A DNA stretch of 64,000 nt from CBDFGS01 sp965247255 (GTDB taxonomy: Bacteria > Chloroflexota > Dehalococcoidia > Lucifugimonadales > CAUZJF01), in the NCBI GenBank assembly GCA_965247255.1, contig CBDFGS010000007.1, positions 62,001 through 126,000 on the forward strand, given 5' to 3'. The position numbers were made by a program, and so were the translations under genes. Numbering within the stretch: the stretch's first letter is position 1; every line of letters begins with the position of its first letter. The notes below the pieces were generated by a model. That model was not told where the DNA came from. It made no database searches and saw only the letters and a program-made list of their open reading frames with translations. Positions 17,059 through 25,667 of this stretch are shown piece by piece.

Positions 17059-17892
17059 ATGACGCAGCCACAACCCATCCCCCAGGCCGCGCAGGCCCGC
17101 GCCAAGATCGACCAGATGAAACGCGCTTTCGAGCAGAAGCGCGCCATCTCCGAGAGCCTAGCGACCATCAAGGCGACGGTCGGCGTCTATAGCGGCAAGG
17201 GAGGCGTCGGCAAGACCACCGTAGCCGTCAACCTCGCGGTGACGCTGGCCCAGGACGGGGCGAACGTCGGGATCCTCGACGTGGACATCGACTGCCCTAA
17301 CGTGGTGAGGGCGATGAAGGTGGGCGAGCCGCCTGTCGTCGGCGACGACAAGAAGCTGGTCCCGCCGGAGCGCTTCGGCGTCCGCGTGATGTCCATGGGC
17401 TTCTTCCAAGAGAAGGAAGAGGAGGCGATAATCTGGCGCGGCCCGATGATCCACAACGCCATCAACCAGCTGCTCCAGAGCACCGCCTGGGGCGAGCTGG
17501 ACTACTTGGTCATCGATCTGCCGCCGGGCACCTCGGACTCGCCGCTCACAGTCATGCAGGCGCTGAGCGTCGACGGCTTCATCGTCGTGACCTCGCCGCA
17601 GGAGCTCGCCAAGATCGACGCGATGCGCTCGATCAACATGATACGCAAGCTAAAGGTCAACGTCCTGGGAATCGTCGAGAACTTCGCGGGCGACGTGTTC
17701 GGCTCCGGGGCCGGAGAGGACCTGGCCGGCGAGATGGACCTGCCGTTCCTCGGCCGCATCAAGATGCGCAAGGATTACCGCGACACCTCCAAGCCGACGG
17801 TACTCAACAGCAAAGACGTGCTGACCGAGTACCGGCAGATCGCCCAGCAAGCCAAGAACGAGCTCGAAAAGGCGACCGCCGGCGCGGCTTGA
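17059..17892 (+). CDS. Mrp/ApbC/NBP35-family P-loop ATPase, iron-sulfur carrier
   Basis: A 277-residue protein with the deviant Walker A VYSGKGGVGKTTVAVNLAV and switch I ILDVDIDCPNVV. Walker B-like YLVIDLPPGTSDSPLTVMQA and VTSPQELAKIDAMRSINMIR follow. The C-terminal CxxC of the classic Mrp scaffold is not evident (ENFAGDVFGSGAGEDL stands where MxCxxC usually lies). This copy may therefore be a regulator or partial scaffold, despite the operon with DUF59. Start ATG 17059, shortly after the R1 repeat. Confidence 0.9.
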   Translation: MTQPQPIPQAAQARAKIDQMKRAFEQKRAISESLATIKATVGVYSGKGGVGKTTVAVNLAVTLAQDGANVGILDVDIDCPNVVRAMKVGEPPVVGDDKKLVPPERFGVRVMSMGFFQEKEEEAIIWRGPMIHNAINQLLQSTAWGELDYLVIDLPPGTSDSPLTVMQALSVDGFIVVTSPQELAKIDAMRSINMIRKLKVNVLGIVENFAGDVFGSGAGEDLAGEMDLPFLGRIKMRKDYRDTSKPTVLNSKDVLTEYRQIAQQAKNELEKATAGAA

Positions 17893-18092
17893 CACCCCGC
17901 CAACACAGCCAGCTTCGATTGCCGAGTTGGCATCCGGAGCTGAATGGCTTCGAGTTGGGTTGCCTCGCAGTCCTCGATACTGACACGGGCAATCTGCGCC
18001 CCGTCACAGATGGATGGATGGCGGATTTCCACACGAAATACTTCGACTTCGACACTTGGTTCGAGGACTTCGGGCACGCCACCATAGGGTGA
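17889..18092 (+). CDS. Possible small protein overlapping the Mrp stop codon
   Basis: A 67-residue frame begins at a TTG whose last three bases are the Mrp stop (TTGA overlap), a common coupling geometry. The product is rich in aromatic and acidic residues (FHTKYFDFDTWFEDFGH) and has no signal or membrane segment. I recognise no family. It could equally be the remnant of a longer gene. It ends 22 bases before the convergent serine-hydrolase gene. Confidence 0.3.
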   Translation: MTPRQHSQLRLPSWHPELNGFELGCLAVLDTDTGNLRPVTDGWMADFHTKYFDFDTWFEDFGHATIG

Positions 18093-18114
18093 ACTGATCA
18101 CCCACGTTCCGGCT

Positions 18115-19317
18115 CTAACGCGCTGACGTTAGGACGGTTTCGGCCAAATATCCGGCCGTCTCGCTTAAAGCCTGCCCTCGAGTTCGTGAGATTATTGCGT
18201 TGCCAAGGACAGCGACAAACACCTCCTCCTCAATGTACCAGCGCACGCGCACGCCTTCGGCGCCGTGTAGGACCCATCGCCCGCGAGGAAAGTCTCCGTA
18301 GTACCAGCCATAGCCGATGTCTCGCCGAATGTCGCGCGCAAACATCTTTGTGATGGAGTCTTTGCTCAACAGCTTTCCGGGTCTCAGCGCTTGGCCCCAC
18401 AGGTAAAGGTCTTCGACGGTGGTGCACATCGGGCCGCCGTACGCGCCGACGGTTGCGTCCATGTACGCCGCCACGGGCGTGAGGTCAATCTGGTACGCGA
18501 CAGCCGTGCCGGCGGGCCTGTTGGAGCCGCAGTAGCTTGTATTCGCCATCCCCAACCGCCGTAGAATCTCATCTTCCACGAACTGCTCATACGGCTTCCC
18601 GGTCAGCTCTTCGACCAACAGCGCGAACACGACCTGGTTTGAAATCGTGACGCCGTGATTCCCGCCGGGAGCGAACTCAAGCGGCTTGCCTTTGAACGAC
18701 TCGACCACATCTTCGACCTTGAGCGGCAGGACCTTTCTCAGTTCGTCGTCGGCTAAGAACCTCGAGGCCGCCTCGACTCCCGTAGCCCGCGACCCCCTTG
18801 TACCAATCGGAGAAAGTGGGCCGGGCAGGCCCGAGGTATGAGTTAGCAGGTGATGAACGGTGACGCTCTCGTCGATTCCATACTCTGGCAGGTATCTGGC
18901 AACAGGCTGGTCGACATTCAGCAATCCCCGCTCCTGCAAGAGCATGGCGGCCATTCCCCTGAACGCTTCGTCGAACCACGCGCTGACGGGGAATACTGTC
19001 TGAGGAGTGTTTGGGACGAGGTCTTGGAAGTCCGCCATCCCGTAGCCCTTGCTGATTAGGATCTCTTCGCCTCGGGATACGAGGACTGCTCCGCCGAGAA
19101 ATTGTCTCGTAATACGGGTGAAGAACTCGTCCACCGTCGCCAGGAGCTCCTCGTTTGGGACCGGGGTGGGCACCGTTGTCGGCTGGCGCTGTTGGCTCAG
19201 AGCGGGAGCGACCGTGGCCTGCGGACCCTCTTGGGGGCCACTGCAGCCTAACAGCGACAACGCCACCATCGCCGCGATGAGGGCCAGTTCCAGGGTGTAC
19301 CCAGCTTGCGTTCCCAT
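18115..19317 (-). CDS. Beta-lactamase/serine hydrolase-fold lipoprotein lacking key catalytic residues
   Basis: A 400-residue protein. Reverse ATG 19317 starts MGTQAGYTLELALIAAMVAL and a lipobox LSLLGC, so it is predicted to be a surface lipoprotein. The fold is recognisable: VHHLLTHTSGLPG, PGGNHGVTISNQVVFALLVE, GKPYEQFVEDEILRRLGM and LHGAEGV. The Ser-x-x-Lys region reads FPVSAWFDEAF with no lysine. The Tyr-x-Asn motif reads TISN, with isoleucine in place of tyrosine. Hydrolysis by the usual mechanism is therefore unlikely, and a binding role is more probable. The upstream part of the same frame (to 19,650) runs through repeats and is not considered coding. Confidence 0.82.
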   Translation of the reverse strand: MGTQAGYTLELALIAAMVALSLLGCSGPQEGPQATVAPALSQQRQPTTVPTPVPNEELLATVDEFFTRITRQFLGGAVLVSRGEEILISKGYGMADFQDLVPNTPQTVFPVSAWFDEAFRGMAAMLLQERGLLNVDQPVARYLPEYGIDESVTVHHLLTHTSGLPGPLSPIGTRGSRATGVEAASRFLADDELRKVLPLKVEDVVESFKGKPLEFAPGGNHGVTISNQVVFALLVEELTGKPYEQFVEDEILRRLGMANTSYCGSNRPAGTAVAYQIDLTPVAAYMDATVGAYGGPMCTTVEDLYLWGQALRPGKLLSKDSITKMFARDIRRDIGYGWYYGDFPRGRWVLHGAEGVRVRWYIEEEVFVAVLGNAIISRTRGQALSETAGYLAETVLTSAR

Positions 19318-19806
19318 AGTGCGTCTACAGTAACAGACCGCTGGAGCGTAAAGAAACGCGGGGCGCTCGCCGAGCGCTGGCGGTAGCCTTTTGCGTTCAA
19401 CTCCCCGCCAGGCACATCCTAAGCACAGCAATGCTGTCGTTCTGAGCGGAGCGAAGAACCTGGGGACGTGCGGGCGGTGACCACCGGGATAGTAACTATA
19501 CCTAAACGTCGCCGGGGGCTGGTGCTGCGCGCTGGTGCTGCGCCCTGGGCGGGCCTCGCGAAACCCCTGAACGAGAGCCTTTAGGAGATACGGGATTTGA
19601 GCGTCCCGCGGGAAATCCCCCTTAATCCCCCTTTTCGAAGGGGGAGACAAGGCTTGCCTCTCCAGACTCCCGGAAACGAGCAGTTACTTGAGAGCCAGTC
19701 GAAGGACAGATCGCGCAGAGCGACACTTTTAGTGCAAAGCTGCGCCGCGAAGCAGCGTCGCAGCTATATGAGGGTGTCAGGGCCGCTGCGCCCGTTGCCT
19801 TCGCTC
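19318..19806. other. Intergenic region of about 490 bases carrying dispersed repeats
   Basis: No convincing gene was found. It holds an R3-type repeat (19,611-19,646) and an R4-type fragment (19,688-19,741). The R4 fragment, with GTCGAAGGACAG and ACACTTTTAGTGCAAAGC, is related to 37,250-37,298. Confidence 0.5.
19611..19646. repeat. Dispersed repeat, family R3
   Basis: GGAAATCCCCCTTAATCCCC followed by CTTTTCGAAGGGGGAG. The AATCCCCC...AAGGGGG pattern recurs at 26,873-26,910 and 31,856-31,890. Confidence 0.7.
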
Positions 19807-20577
19807 TTACACCAGCGGCCAAGGGACATTGTGGTAGGGGTCCAGCTTCGGGATGGCGCGCCTGTCCAGCAGGACCTCGATCCGTTTGCGAAGGGCGCTG
19901 CTCTCTCGCTCCGTCAGGACCTCGGCTAGCTCCTGAGCAAGTGGCTCGTCGGCCCCAAGCCGGCCTGCAACGGCCGTGATATCGTCGAGCAGCGGCTGGG
20001 GTATGCGCGCGCCCCAAAACTCGAGCATCACCGTCCGCAGCTTGAAGTCACTGTGGAACGTCAGGCCGTGGTCGATGCTCCAGATCTGCCCGTCGTCCCC
20101 CAGGAGGCAATGCCCCGCTTTTCGGTCGGCGTTGTTCGTCATCACGTCGAATACTGCGAAGGGCAGTAGCTCCTCAGCTTTGTCGGGCACCAACTCGAAG
20201 TAGGTCATTCGGGGTGCTGACTCGACGAATCGCTGCATGGAGCCAATCCCGTACGGTCCCTCTCTCAAGACGGTAACCGGGACTCTGGGCCAACCCAAGC
20301 TGCGGCTCAGAACGTACGCGGCGAACTCACGCTTGTACAGAGAGCCGTGGGCGAAGTCGTGCAAGGGCGCCTCGCCATCGCGGGGCTTGTAGACGGCACG
20401 GATGTACTGGGCCGGCCCCGCCGCGATGTGAACGATGAAGGTATAGTTCGAGCCCCAGCGGTTGCGTTCGCCTCCAATGATCTCTCCGTCTCGAAGGACC
20501 GAAGCCGCGTCCTCGTCGGACAGCGCTACCTCGGTGGCGTCAGCGCCATCGGTCTGCTCGGATCCTTGAGGAGGCAA
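19807..20577 (-). CDS. SCO1664-family protein (PI3/PI4-kinase-like fold)
   Basis: About 256 residues if started at TTG 20577, which has AGGGAAA just upstream. The frame is open further, but that part has no family similarity. Signatures are VYKPRDGEAPLHDF (ATP-site lysine region), YKREFAAYVLSRSLGWPRVP, and the catalytic-like block FDVMTNNADRKAGHCLL followed by WSIDHGLTFH. The family (TIGR03843) occurs in Actinobacteria and Chloroflexota, usually beside a DUF3090 gene as here. The gene lies 71 bases after DUF3090 on the same strand. The biochemical role is unknown, though the fold suggests phosphotransfer. Confidence 0.88.
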   Translation of the reverse strand: MPPQGSEQTDGADATEVALSDEDAASVLRDGEIIGGERNRWGSNYTFIVHIAAGPAQYIRAVYKPRDGEAPLHDFAHGSLYKREFAAYVLSRSLGWPRVPVTVLREGPYGIGSMQRFVESAPRMTYFELVPDKAEELLPFAVFDVMTNNADRKAGHCLLGDDGQIWSIDHGLTFHSDFKLRTVMLEFWGARIPQPLLDDITAVAGRLGADEPLAQELAEVLTERESSALRKRIEVLLDRRAIPKLDPYHNVPWPLV

Positions 20578-20648
20578 TGCTAGTTTCCCTGGGCAGGCCG
20601 CAAAAGGGCGGTGTCGTTGAGTGGCATGTCGGGAGCCTCGCCGTGAGG

Positions 20649-21170
20649 TTAGAGGTTCGCGATATCGTGCACCCCGTGGCCGTTGGCCCTGGGGCACCGG
20701 TGGCCGCTCGGGTCTAGGGGGCCGCCACACAGCGGACACCTGGGCCGCCCCGCGGCGCACACGCGCACAGCCTCCTCCGCGAAGTCCTTCAGCTGTGGCT
20801 TTTCACCCCATATGCGCAACGTCGGCGCCGCTCCTTCTCCTGACTCCACGTCGTGGGCGTCGATGATTATGTGCTCCGTCGTGCTCTCATGGCCGAGGGC
20901 GAGCCTGCCAACCTGGAACTCCAGGCGTGTCATGGGCGGCGCTTCGCGGCTCTGCAGCGACGCCTCGTCGGCGCTCTTCCCTTCGGAAAGGGACTCGAGG
21001 AGCTGTTGGACCCCTAACGCCAGCTGGAACAGCTGCTCCTTTTCAAGCCACATCACAGCCGAGCTACTGCCGCTGTCAACGAGAATCCGGAAGGTCCGCT
21101 TGCCCGGCTCCCCCATCGCCTCGGGCCGAAGGCTGCTTATGTTGGTGAACTCCGCGTTCGGGTCTGCCAT
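20649..21170 (-). CDS. DUF3090-family protein with C-terminal zinc-ribbon-like motif
   Basis: A 173-residue protein starting at reverse ATG 21170 (MADPNAEFTNISSLRPEAMG). The family pattern includes KRTFRILVDSGSSSAVMWLE, KEQLFQLALGVQQLLES, and the C-terminal AGRPRCPLCGGPLDPSGHRC, which ends in a CPLCG plus GHxCPRxNGH arrangement that likely binds zinc. The function is unknown. It is usually encoded with the SCO1664-like kinase-fold protein, which follows here. It is divergently oriented to the phosphonoacetate-hydrolase-like gene, with 72 bases between the two starts, so the two directions share a regulatory region. Confidence 0.9.
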   Translation of the reverse strand: MADPNAEFTNISSLRPEAMGEPGKRTFRILVDSGSSSAVMWLEKEQLFQLALGVQQLLESLSEGKSADEASLQSREAPPMTRLEFQVGRLALGHESTTEHIIIDAHDVESGEGAAPTLRIWGEKPQLKDFAEEAVRVCAAGRPRCPLCGGPLDPSGHRCPRANGHGVHDIANL

Positions 21171-21242
21171 AGTCCTGGCTTCAATGTTATTCTGTTTGAT
21201 CGTTGGGTCGCAAGCTGCTGCCATGTATGTTCGAGAAACCAA

Positions 21243-22349
21243 ATGTTGACCAACTCGCCCACCATGCTCGTCTGCATCGACGGGTTCGGCCCCGACTACC
21301 TGGAGGCCGGCGAAGTCCCCAACCTGCGGTCGATGGCTCATGCCGGTTTCCTCAAGTCCGGCCGGTGCATGATGCCGTCAGTGACCAACGTGAACAACGT
21401 CTCTATAGTCACCGCGAGCTACCCCGAGGCCCACGGGATTTGCTCCAATTACGTGCTCGACCGGCCAAAGGGCAAGGAGACCTACATGGAGTCCGGGGAG
21501 TACGTCCTGCGCGAGACGCTCTTCCAACGCGCAAGCCGGCAAGGCGCGGTTTCAGTCCTGTGCACGGCCAAGGACAAGCTCCGCACCCTGATCGGAAACG
21601 GGGCCACGGTCGCGCTTTCAGCCGAGGCTCCGCCGGACTGGGTCGTGAACGGTGTCGGGCAACCGCCCGAGATCTACTCGGTGGAGGTGAATGGCTGGCT
21701 GGTCCGTGCGGCCGGCTTTGTCGCGGGCCGGCACCATGCCGATCTCGTGTACATCGCGACAACCGACTACGCCATGCACACCTATGCGCCGGAGGAGGCG
21801 GAGTCGCAGCGGCACATGTCCATTCTCGACGGCGCTATCGGAGAGCTGGTGGAGTCCCAACCCAACGCTACCGTCCTGCTCACCGCCGATCACGGGATGT
21901 CGGCGAAGCGGCGTATGGTCGACGTTGGTAGCGCCCTATCGATGCGCGGGATTCGGGCCAACCCCGTGCCTATCATCAAAGACCGCTACACGGCGCATCA
22001 CAGCAACCTCGGCGGGAGCATCTACGTTCACCTCGATCAAAGCGACGTCGGCGAGGCGCTTGAGATCCTGCGCGAGATACCGGGGGTCGAGGAGGCGATT
22101 CCGCGGGGGGAAGCCGCGGCGTCGCTGAGGCTGCACCCGGAACGCATCGGCGATATCGTGGTGCTTGGCGAGGAGGACGTGGTCTTCGGCGACCCCGCCG
22201 AGACCGCTATGCCTCCGCGGCTGCGGTCCCACGGGTCTCGACACGAGACCGCGGTGCCTATTCTGGGGTACAACGGTGACTTCGACGGGTTCTCGTTCGA
22301 GGAGAACCGCGACGTGGGGCGCTACGTGTTCGAGCGAGTGCTCGCTTAG
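21243..22349 (+). CDS. Phosphonoacetate hydrolase-like alkaline phosphatase superfamily enzyme
   Basis: A 368-residue protein. The start TNSPTMLVCIDGFGPDYLEA carries the first metal Asp. The nucleophile block MPSVTNVNNVSIVTASYPEA followed by HGICSNY matches the PhnA pattern, where the Thr is the nucleophile. Other ligands are in IATTDYAMHTY, LTADHGM and GSRHETAVPILGYNG. PhnA cleaves the C-P bond of phosphonoacetate to give acetate and phosphate. No other phosphonate gene is adjacent, so the substrate might be a related phosphonate or phosphodiester. It is about 40 residues shorter than typical PhnA. There is no signal peptide. Confidence 0.85.
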   Translation: MLTNSPTMLVCIDGFGPDYLEAGEVPNLRSMAHAGFLKSGRCMMPSVTNVNNVSIVTASYPEAHGICSNYVLDRPKGKETYMESGEYVLRETLFQRASRQGAVSVLCTAKDKLRTLIGNGATVALSAEAPPDWVVNGVGQPPEIYSVEVNGWLVRAAGFVAGRHHADLVYIATTDYAMHTYAPEEAESQRHMSILDGAIGELVESQPNATVLLTADHGMSAKRRMVDVGSALSMRGIRANPVPIIKDRYTAHHSNLGGSIYVHLDQSDVGEALEILREIPGVEEAIPRGEAAASLRLHPERIGDIVVLGEEDVVFGDPAETAMPPRLRSHGSRHETAVPILGYNGDFDGFSFEENRDVGRYVFERVLA

Positions 22350-22457
22350 GCCCAGGCGGATTCTCGAAGAGCCGTCCTCGAACTGCTAGACAGCACTCTA
22401 TCTCCGAGGATTCTGTGCGCCCCTGGAGCCGGTCGAAGTGCATGCGGGGCTCGCAGC

Positions 22458-23222
22458 TCATTCAGCTGACGGCATCAAGTCTCGCAGAAGCAGCGCGGCA
22501 AAGTACCCCGCGCCGAACCCGTTGTCGATGTTGACCACGGTTACGCCCGGGGCGCAGCCATTCAGCATCGCCAGCAACGCAGCCAGCCCCTCGAAGCTGG
22601 CGCCGTAGCCGACGCTGGTGGGCACCGCGATCACCGGCGCCTCGACCAGGCCCCCGACCACCGAGGGCAGGGCGCCCTCCATCCCGGCCACGGCGATGAC
22701 GACTCGCGCCTCCCGGATGGCTGGCAGCTCGCTCAGCAGCCGGTGTATGCCCGCAACCCCGACGTCGTTCACCTGGTCGACCTCGCAGTCCATCAGGTCG
22801 GCGGTGACGGCTGCCTCCGTTGCTACAGGCAGGTCCGACGTTCCCGCGCTCACGACAATCACGCCGGGGACCTTACGCGGCTCGCGGCGGCGGTCAACGA
22901 CGATTGTATGGGCGACCTCATCGAAGACGGCGTCTGAAACCCGCGCTTGGACTGCGGCAAACGCGTCTGCGTCGGCTTTGGTGACCAGCAGCCGGTCGGA
23001 GTCCGCGATGAGCGCCACCGCCAGCGCCGCGATCTGGTCCGGCGTCTTGCCACGGCCGTACACGACCTCGGGGAACCCCTTCCGGAGCGATCGATGGTGG
23101 TCGACCTTGGCGAACCCGAGGTCCTGGAAGGGCATGACGCTCAGCCGCCCAAGCACCTCGTCGACGGTCGCCTGGCCGCTGTGCAAGTCTTCGAGGAGCG
23201 CTCGGAGGTGGGTGCTGTCCAT
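22458..23222 (-). CDS. larB: LarB, nickel-pincer nucleotide cofactor biosynthesis carboxylase/hydrolase
   Basis: A 254-residue protein with the C-terminal PurE/AIR-carboxylase-like domain: VSAGTSDLPVATEAAVTADL, NDVGVAGIHRLL, VVIAVAGMEGALPSVVGGLV, PVIAVPTSVGYGASFEGLAA and VVNIDNGFGAGYFAA. The N-terminal part with VDHHRSLRKGFPEVVYGRGK is also typical. LarB carboxylates nicotinic acid adenine dinucleotide as the first step of the lactate-racemase cofactor. larC, larE and larA are not in this window, so the pathway must be completed elsewhere or the gene has an isolated role. Convergent with the phosphonoacetate-hydrolase-like gene. Confidence 0.93.
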   Translation of the reverse strand: MDSTHLRALLEDLHSGQATVDEVLGRLSVMPFQDLGFAKVDHHRSLRKGFPEVVYGRGKTPDQIAALAVALIADSDRLLVTKADADAFAAVQARVSDAVFDEVAHTIVVDRRREPRKVPGVIVVSAGTSDLPVATEAAVTADLMDCEVDQVNDVGVAGIHRLLSELPAIREARVVIAVAGMEGALPSVVGGLVEAPVIAVPTSVGYGASFEGLAALLAMLNGCAPGVTVVNIDNGFGAGYFAALLLRDLMPSAE

Positions 23223-23495
23223 TAGCTGGCCATAGCCTTGCCCGCTGCTCTCACACCGCAGAGACCGGTGGGATGAGCGTGAATCAGATCGCTTGGCGAA
23301 ACCGACGCGGGGATGAGTGCAATGGCGCTAAGCGGGCGCCCCGGAATCGCGCCTCGATTCTATCAGCAACTGCGCCAGCACCCTACGCACCTTGCGCGGT
23401 CTGCTCAGGACGCTAGATGTTTTGTGCTGTCAAATAGGATGCTTCTCATGGCGTCATGGCCTGACGGCCCGATGGCCCGATGGCTCGGGCTCTAC

Positions 23496-25289
23496 CTAAT
23501 ACTTGTCTGCCGGTTCGGACGCGGAGTTCGGCGAGGGGATCATCTGCACGTCGACGAGGCGCCTGAACTCGCCTTCTTCGTTATACAGCTCTTCGAACTT
23601 GCCCTGTTGGACGATCCTGCCGTCCTTAAGAACGAAGATAACGTCGGCGTTCTTGACTGTCGATACCCGGTGCGCGATCAACACCATGGTCTTCTTACCA
23701 TGGAACTCCTCAAGGTTGCTCTGGATGGTGCGCTCCGATTCCGAGTCCAGCGAGCTCGTCGCCTCGTCGAACAGGAGCAGGCTGACGTCCTTGAAAAGCT
23801 CTCGCGCGATGTTTATCCGTTGCCTCTGGCCGCCGGATATTTTCAGTCCATCGGTCCCAAGCGTGGACTCGTAACGCTCCGGAAGCCGAGCGACGAACTG
23901 GTCGATGCGGGCGTTTCGCGCCGCCGCCGCGACCTCAGCGCCGTGGTTGCCGTTCGACCAGAGCGTGATGTTGTTCTCGATGGTGTCGTTGAATATGACG
24001 CCCTCTTGCGTAACGAAGCCTATACCAGCCCTTAGCTTTCCTTGGTCCAAAGTTCCATAGCTGTGCTCCCCCAAAGTGATATCGCCCTCGGAGGGACTCA
24101 GGATCCCGGTGAGGAGCGTCACAAGCGTCGACTTGCCCGCGCCTGACACGCCGACGAAGGCTACGGTGGACTTCGGAGGCACCTCCAGCTCGATGTTCCG
24201 GAGTACGTAGTCGCCAGCGCCATATCCGAAAGAGACCCCCTTCAGTCTTATCGGCTGGTCGAAGTCGGGGGAAACTCCACCCGGCCTAAGGTCCTCTTGG
24301 ACCAGCGAGACCTCGCGCTCCAGCCTTTGCAAGACATCGATCCCGCCGAACGACGACAGGAATCTGCGGTAGTTGATCTGTATGCCCAGCAGCCTGCCGA
24401 AGGAGCGCTGCAGCAGGTAGAGGACGAAGAGCGTGTCAACCAGAGGGAGCCCTCTAATCTGCACCTGGATGTAGAGCAGCGCGGAGACCGCGACTATCGT
24501 GAATGGGGTGAAGCCGTAGTGGGAGAGACCCGCCAGCACCCAAAGCCGGTAGAGGACCCGCCCTAGCTCATCCGCGGCCTGGTTGACCTGCGCCAGAATG
24601 CGATGATGCGAGAAGGTGGACTTCAGGTATTTGTAGTTATGGAGGGCCTGGATGAGGAACTCCTGGAGTCGTGCCGAGTGGGCCGACCTCTCTATCGAGG
24701 ACCTCCTGGTCTCCAGGTTTATCTTCCTGATCGCGATGATCGCCGGCGCACCGAATATTGCAAGAATCACGACTATCACCGGATTCAAACCCAAAGGCAC
24801 GGCAAGGTATGCTACAGCGAATACGACTCCTACCAGCACATCCGCGAGGTCCTCGAACGCGAAGGCCACCCTGGCGTACTCCACGACGACGGCGTTGTTC
24901 AGGTAGCCGATGTCTTTCTTCAGGAAGTACTGGTAGTCGGCGCTGAACAGCCTGTCGACCAGTCGGACGCGAAGGTCCACCAGCAGTCCGGTGACCAGGC
25001 GCGCCACATACATGGTCTTCAGGATAAGAAAAGCGCTCGTGATGAAGTAGAACCCGATCATCAGCACCAGGACGCTGGTGAACGTATACGGTAGTCCGAT
25101 CGTCTCGAATACGCGCGCAATGGCGCGGCCCATCTGGTTGTCGATGTCGTTCTGTTCCAGAAGTGGCATGAACATGCTCATGGCGACCACTTCGGACAAG
25201 GCGGCAGCGCCCATGAGAAGGAGCAATGCGACGGACCGGAGGCCCACCAGGCCGTAGAAGAACCTGACGAAACGGATGAACTCTGCCAT
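23496..25289 (-). CDS. ABC exporter half-transporter (membrane and ATPase domains fused)
   Basis: A 597-residue MsbA/LmrA-type protein. Residues 1-320 carry about six membrane helices (for example VALLLLMGAAALSEVVAMSM and VLVLMIGFYFITSAFLILK). The nucleotide-binding domain covers 350-590, with Walker A GVSGAGKSTLVTLL, Q-loop FVTQEG, signature ISGGQRQRINIAREL, Walker B SLLLFDEATSSLD and H-loop LIAHRVS. It should work as a homodimer exporting lipid, peptide or glycan. No biosynthetic gene is adjacent to suggest a cargo. The order fits a polysaccharide or lipid exporter, but this is not provable here. Confidence 0.93.
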   Translation of the reverse strand: MAEFIRFVRFFYGLVGLRSVALLLLMGAAALSEVVAMSMFMPLLEQNDIDNQMGRAIARVFETIGLPYTFTSVLVLMIGFYFITSAFLILKTMYVARLVTGLLVDLRVRLVDRLFSADYQYFLKKDIGYLNNAVVVEYARVAFAFEDLADVLVGVVFAVAYLAVPLGLNPVIVVILAIFGAPAIIAIRKINLETRRSSIERSAHSARLQEFLIQALHNYKYLKSTFSHHRILAQVNQAADELGRVLYRLWVLAGLSHYGFTPFTIVAVSALLYIQVQIRGLPLVDTLFVLYLLQRSFGRLLGIQINYRRFLSSFGGIDVLQRLEREVSLVQEDLRPGGVSPDFDQPIRLKGVSFGYGAGDYVLRNIELEVPPKSTVAFVGVSGAGKSTLVTLLTGILSPSEGDITLGEHSYGTLDQGKLRAGIGFVTQEGVIFNDTIENNITLWSNGNHGAEVAAAARNARIDQFVARLPERYESTLGTDGLKISGGQRQRINIARELFKDVSLLLFDEATSSLDSESERTIQSNLEEFHGKKTMVLIAHRVSTVKNADVIFVLKDGRIVQQGKFEELYNEEGEFRRLVDVQMIPSPNSASEPADKY

Positions 25290-25667
25290 ATGGCTGCCTA
25301 GCGTGCTGAGTTAAAGGCCCGTTTGGGACCCTTATGTTGTTTAGAACGGCGCTTGCCAGCCCTCAGGTAGCACGCTCGAGTTAGGCGGCAACGTACGCCA
25401 CCGGGTGGCGGCGGTGGGACTTCGAGTACGTGGCGAGGCGGACCAGGATGCAGGGCATGGAATGATTCTCGATTACCCCTATGACCTCTGTGAAGGCCGG
25501 TACAGAGGGGGGCTCAAGGCACGGAGCCTCACGCCTGGAGTGCGTCCTGCTCCCGTTTCGCGCGAAACTCGGGCAGCCAAGTGGGTGGTGGATGGCGCAC
25601 GCGATGCAATCCGAGGAGGGGTGTGTGAGATGCGGAGTCGCACGTGTATCTGATAGAGTCTCCAGCT
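25290..25667. other. Divergent intergenic region of about 380 bases
   Basis: It lies between the ABC exporter and the URO-D gene, which point away from each other, so promoters for both are expected. A hairpin CGCCACC/GGTGGCG is at about 25,395-25,410. No gene with coding character was found. Confidence 0.4.
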
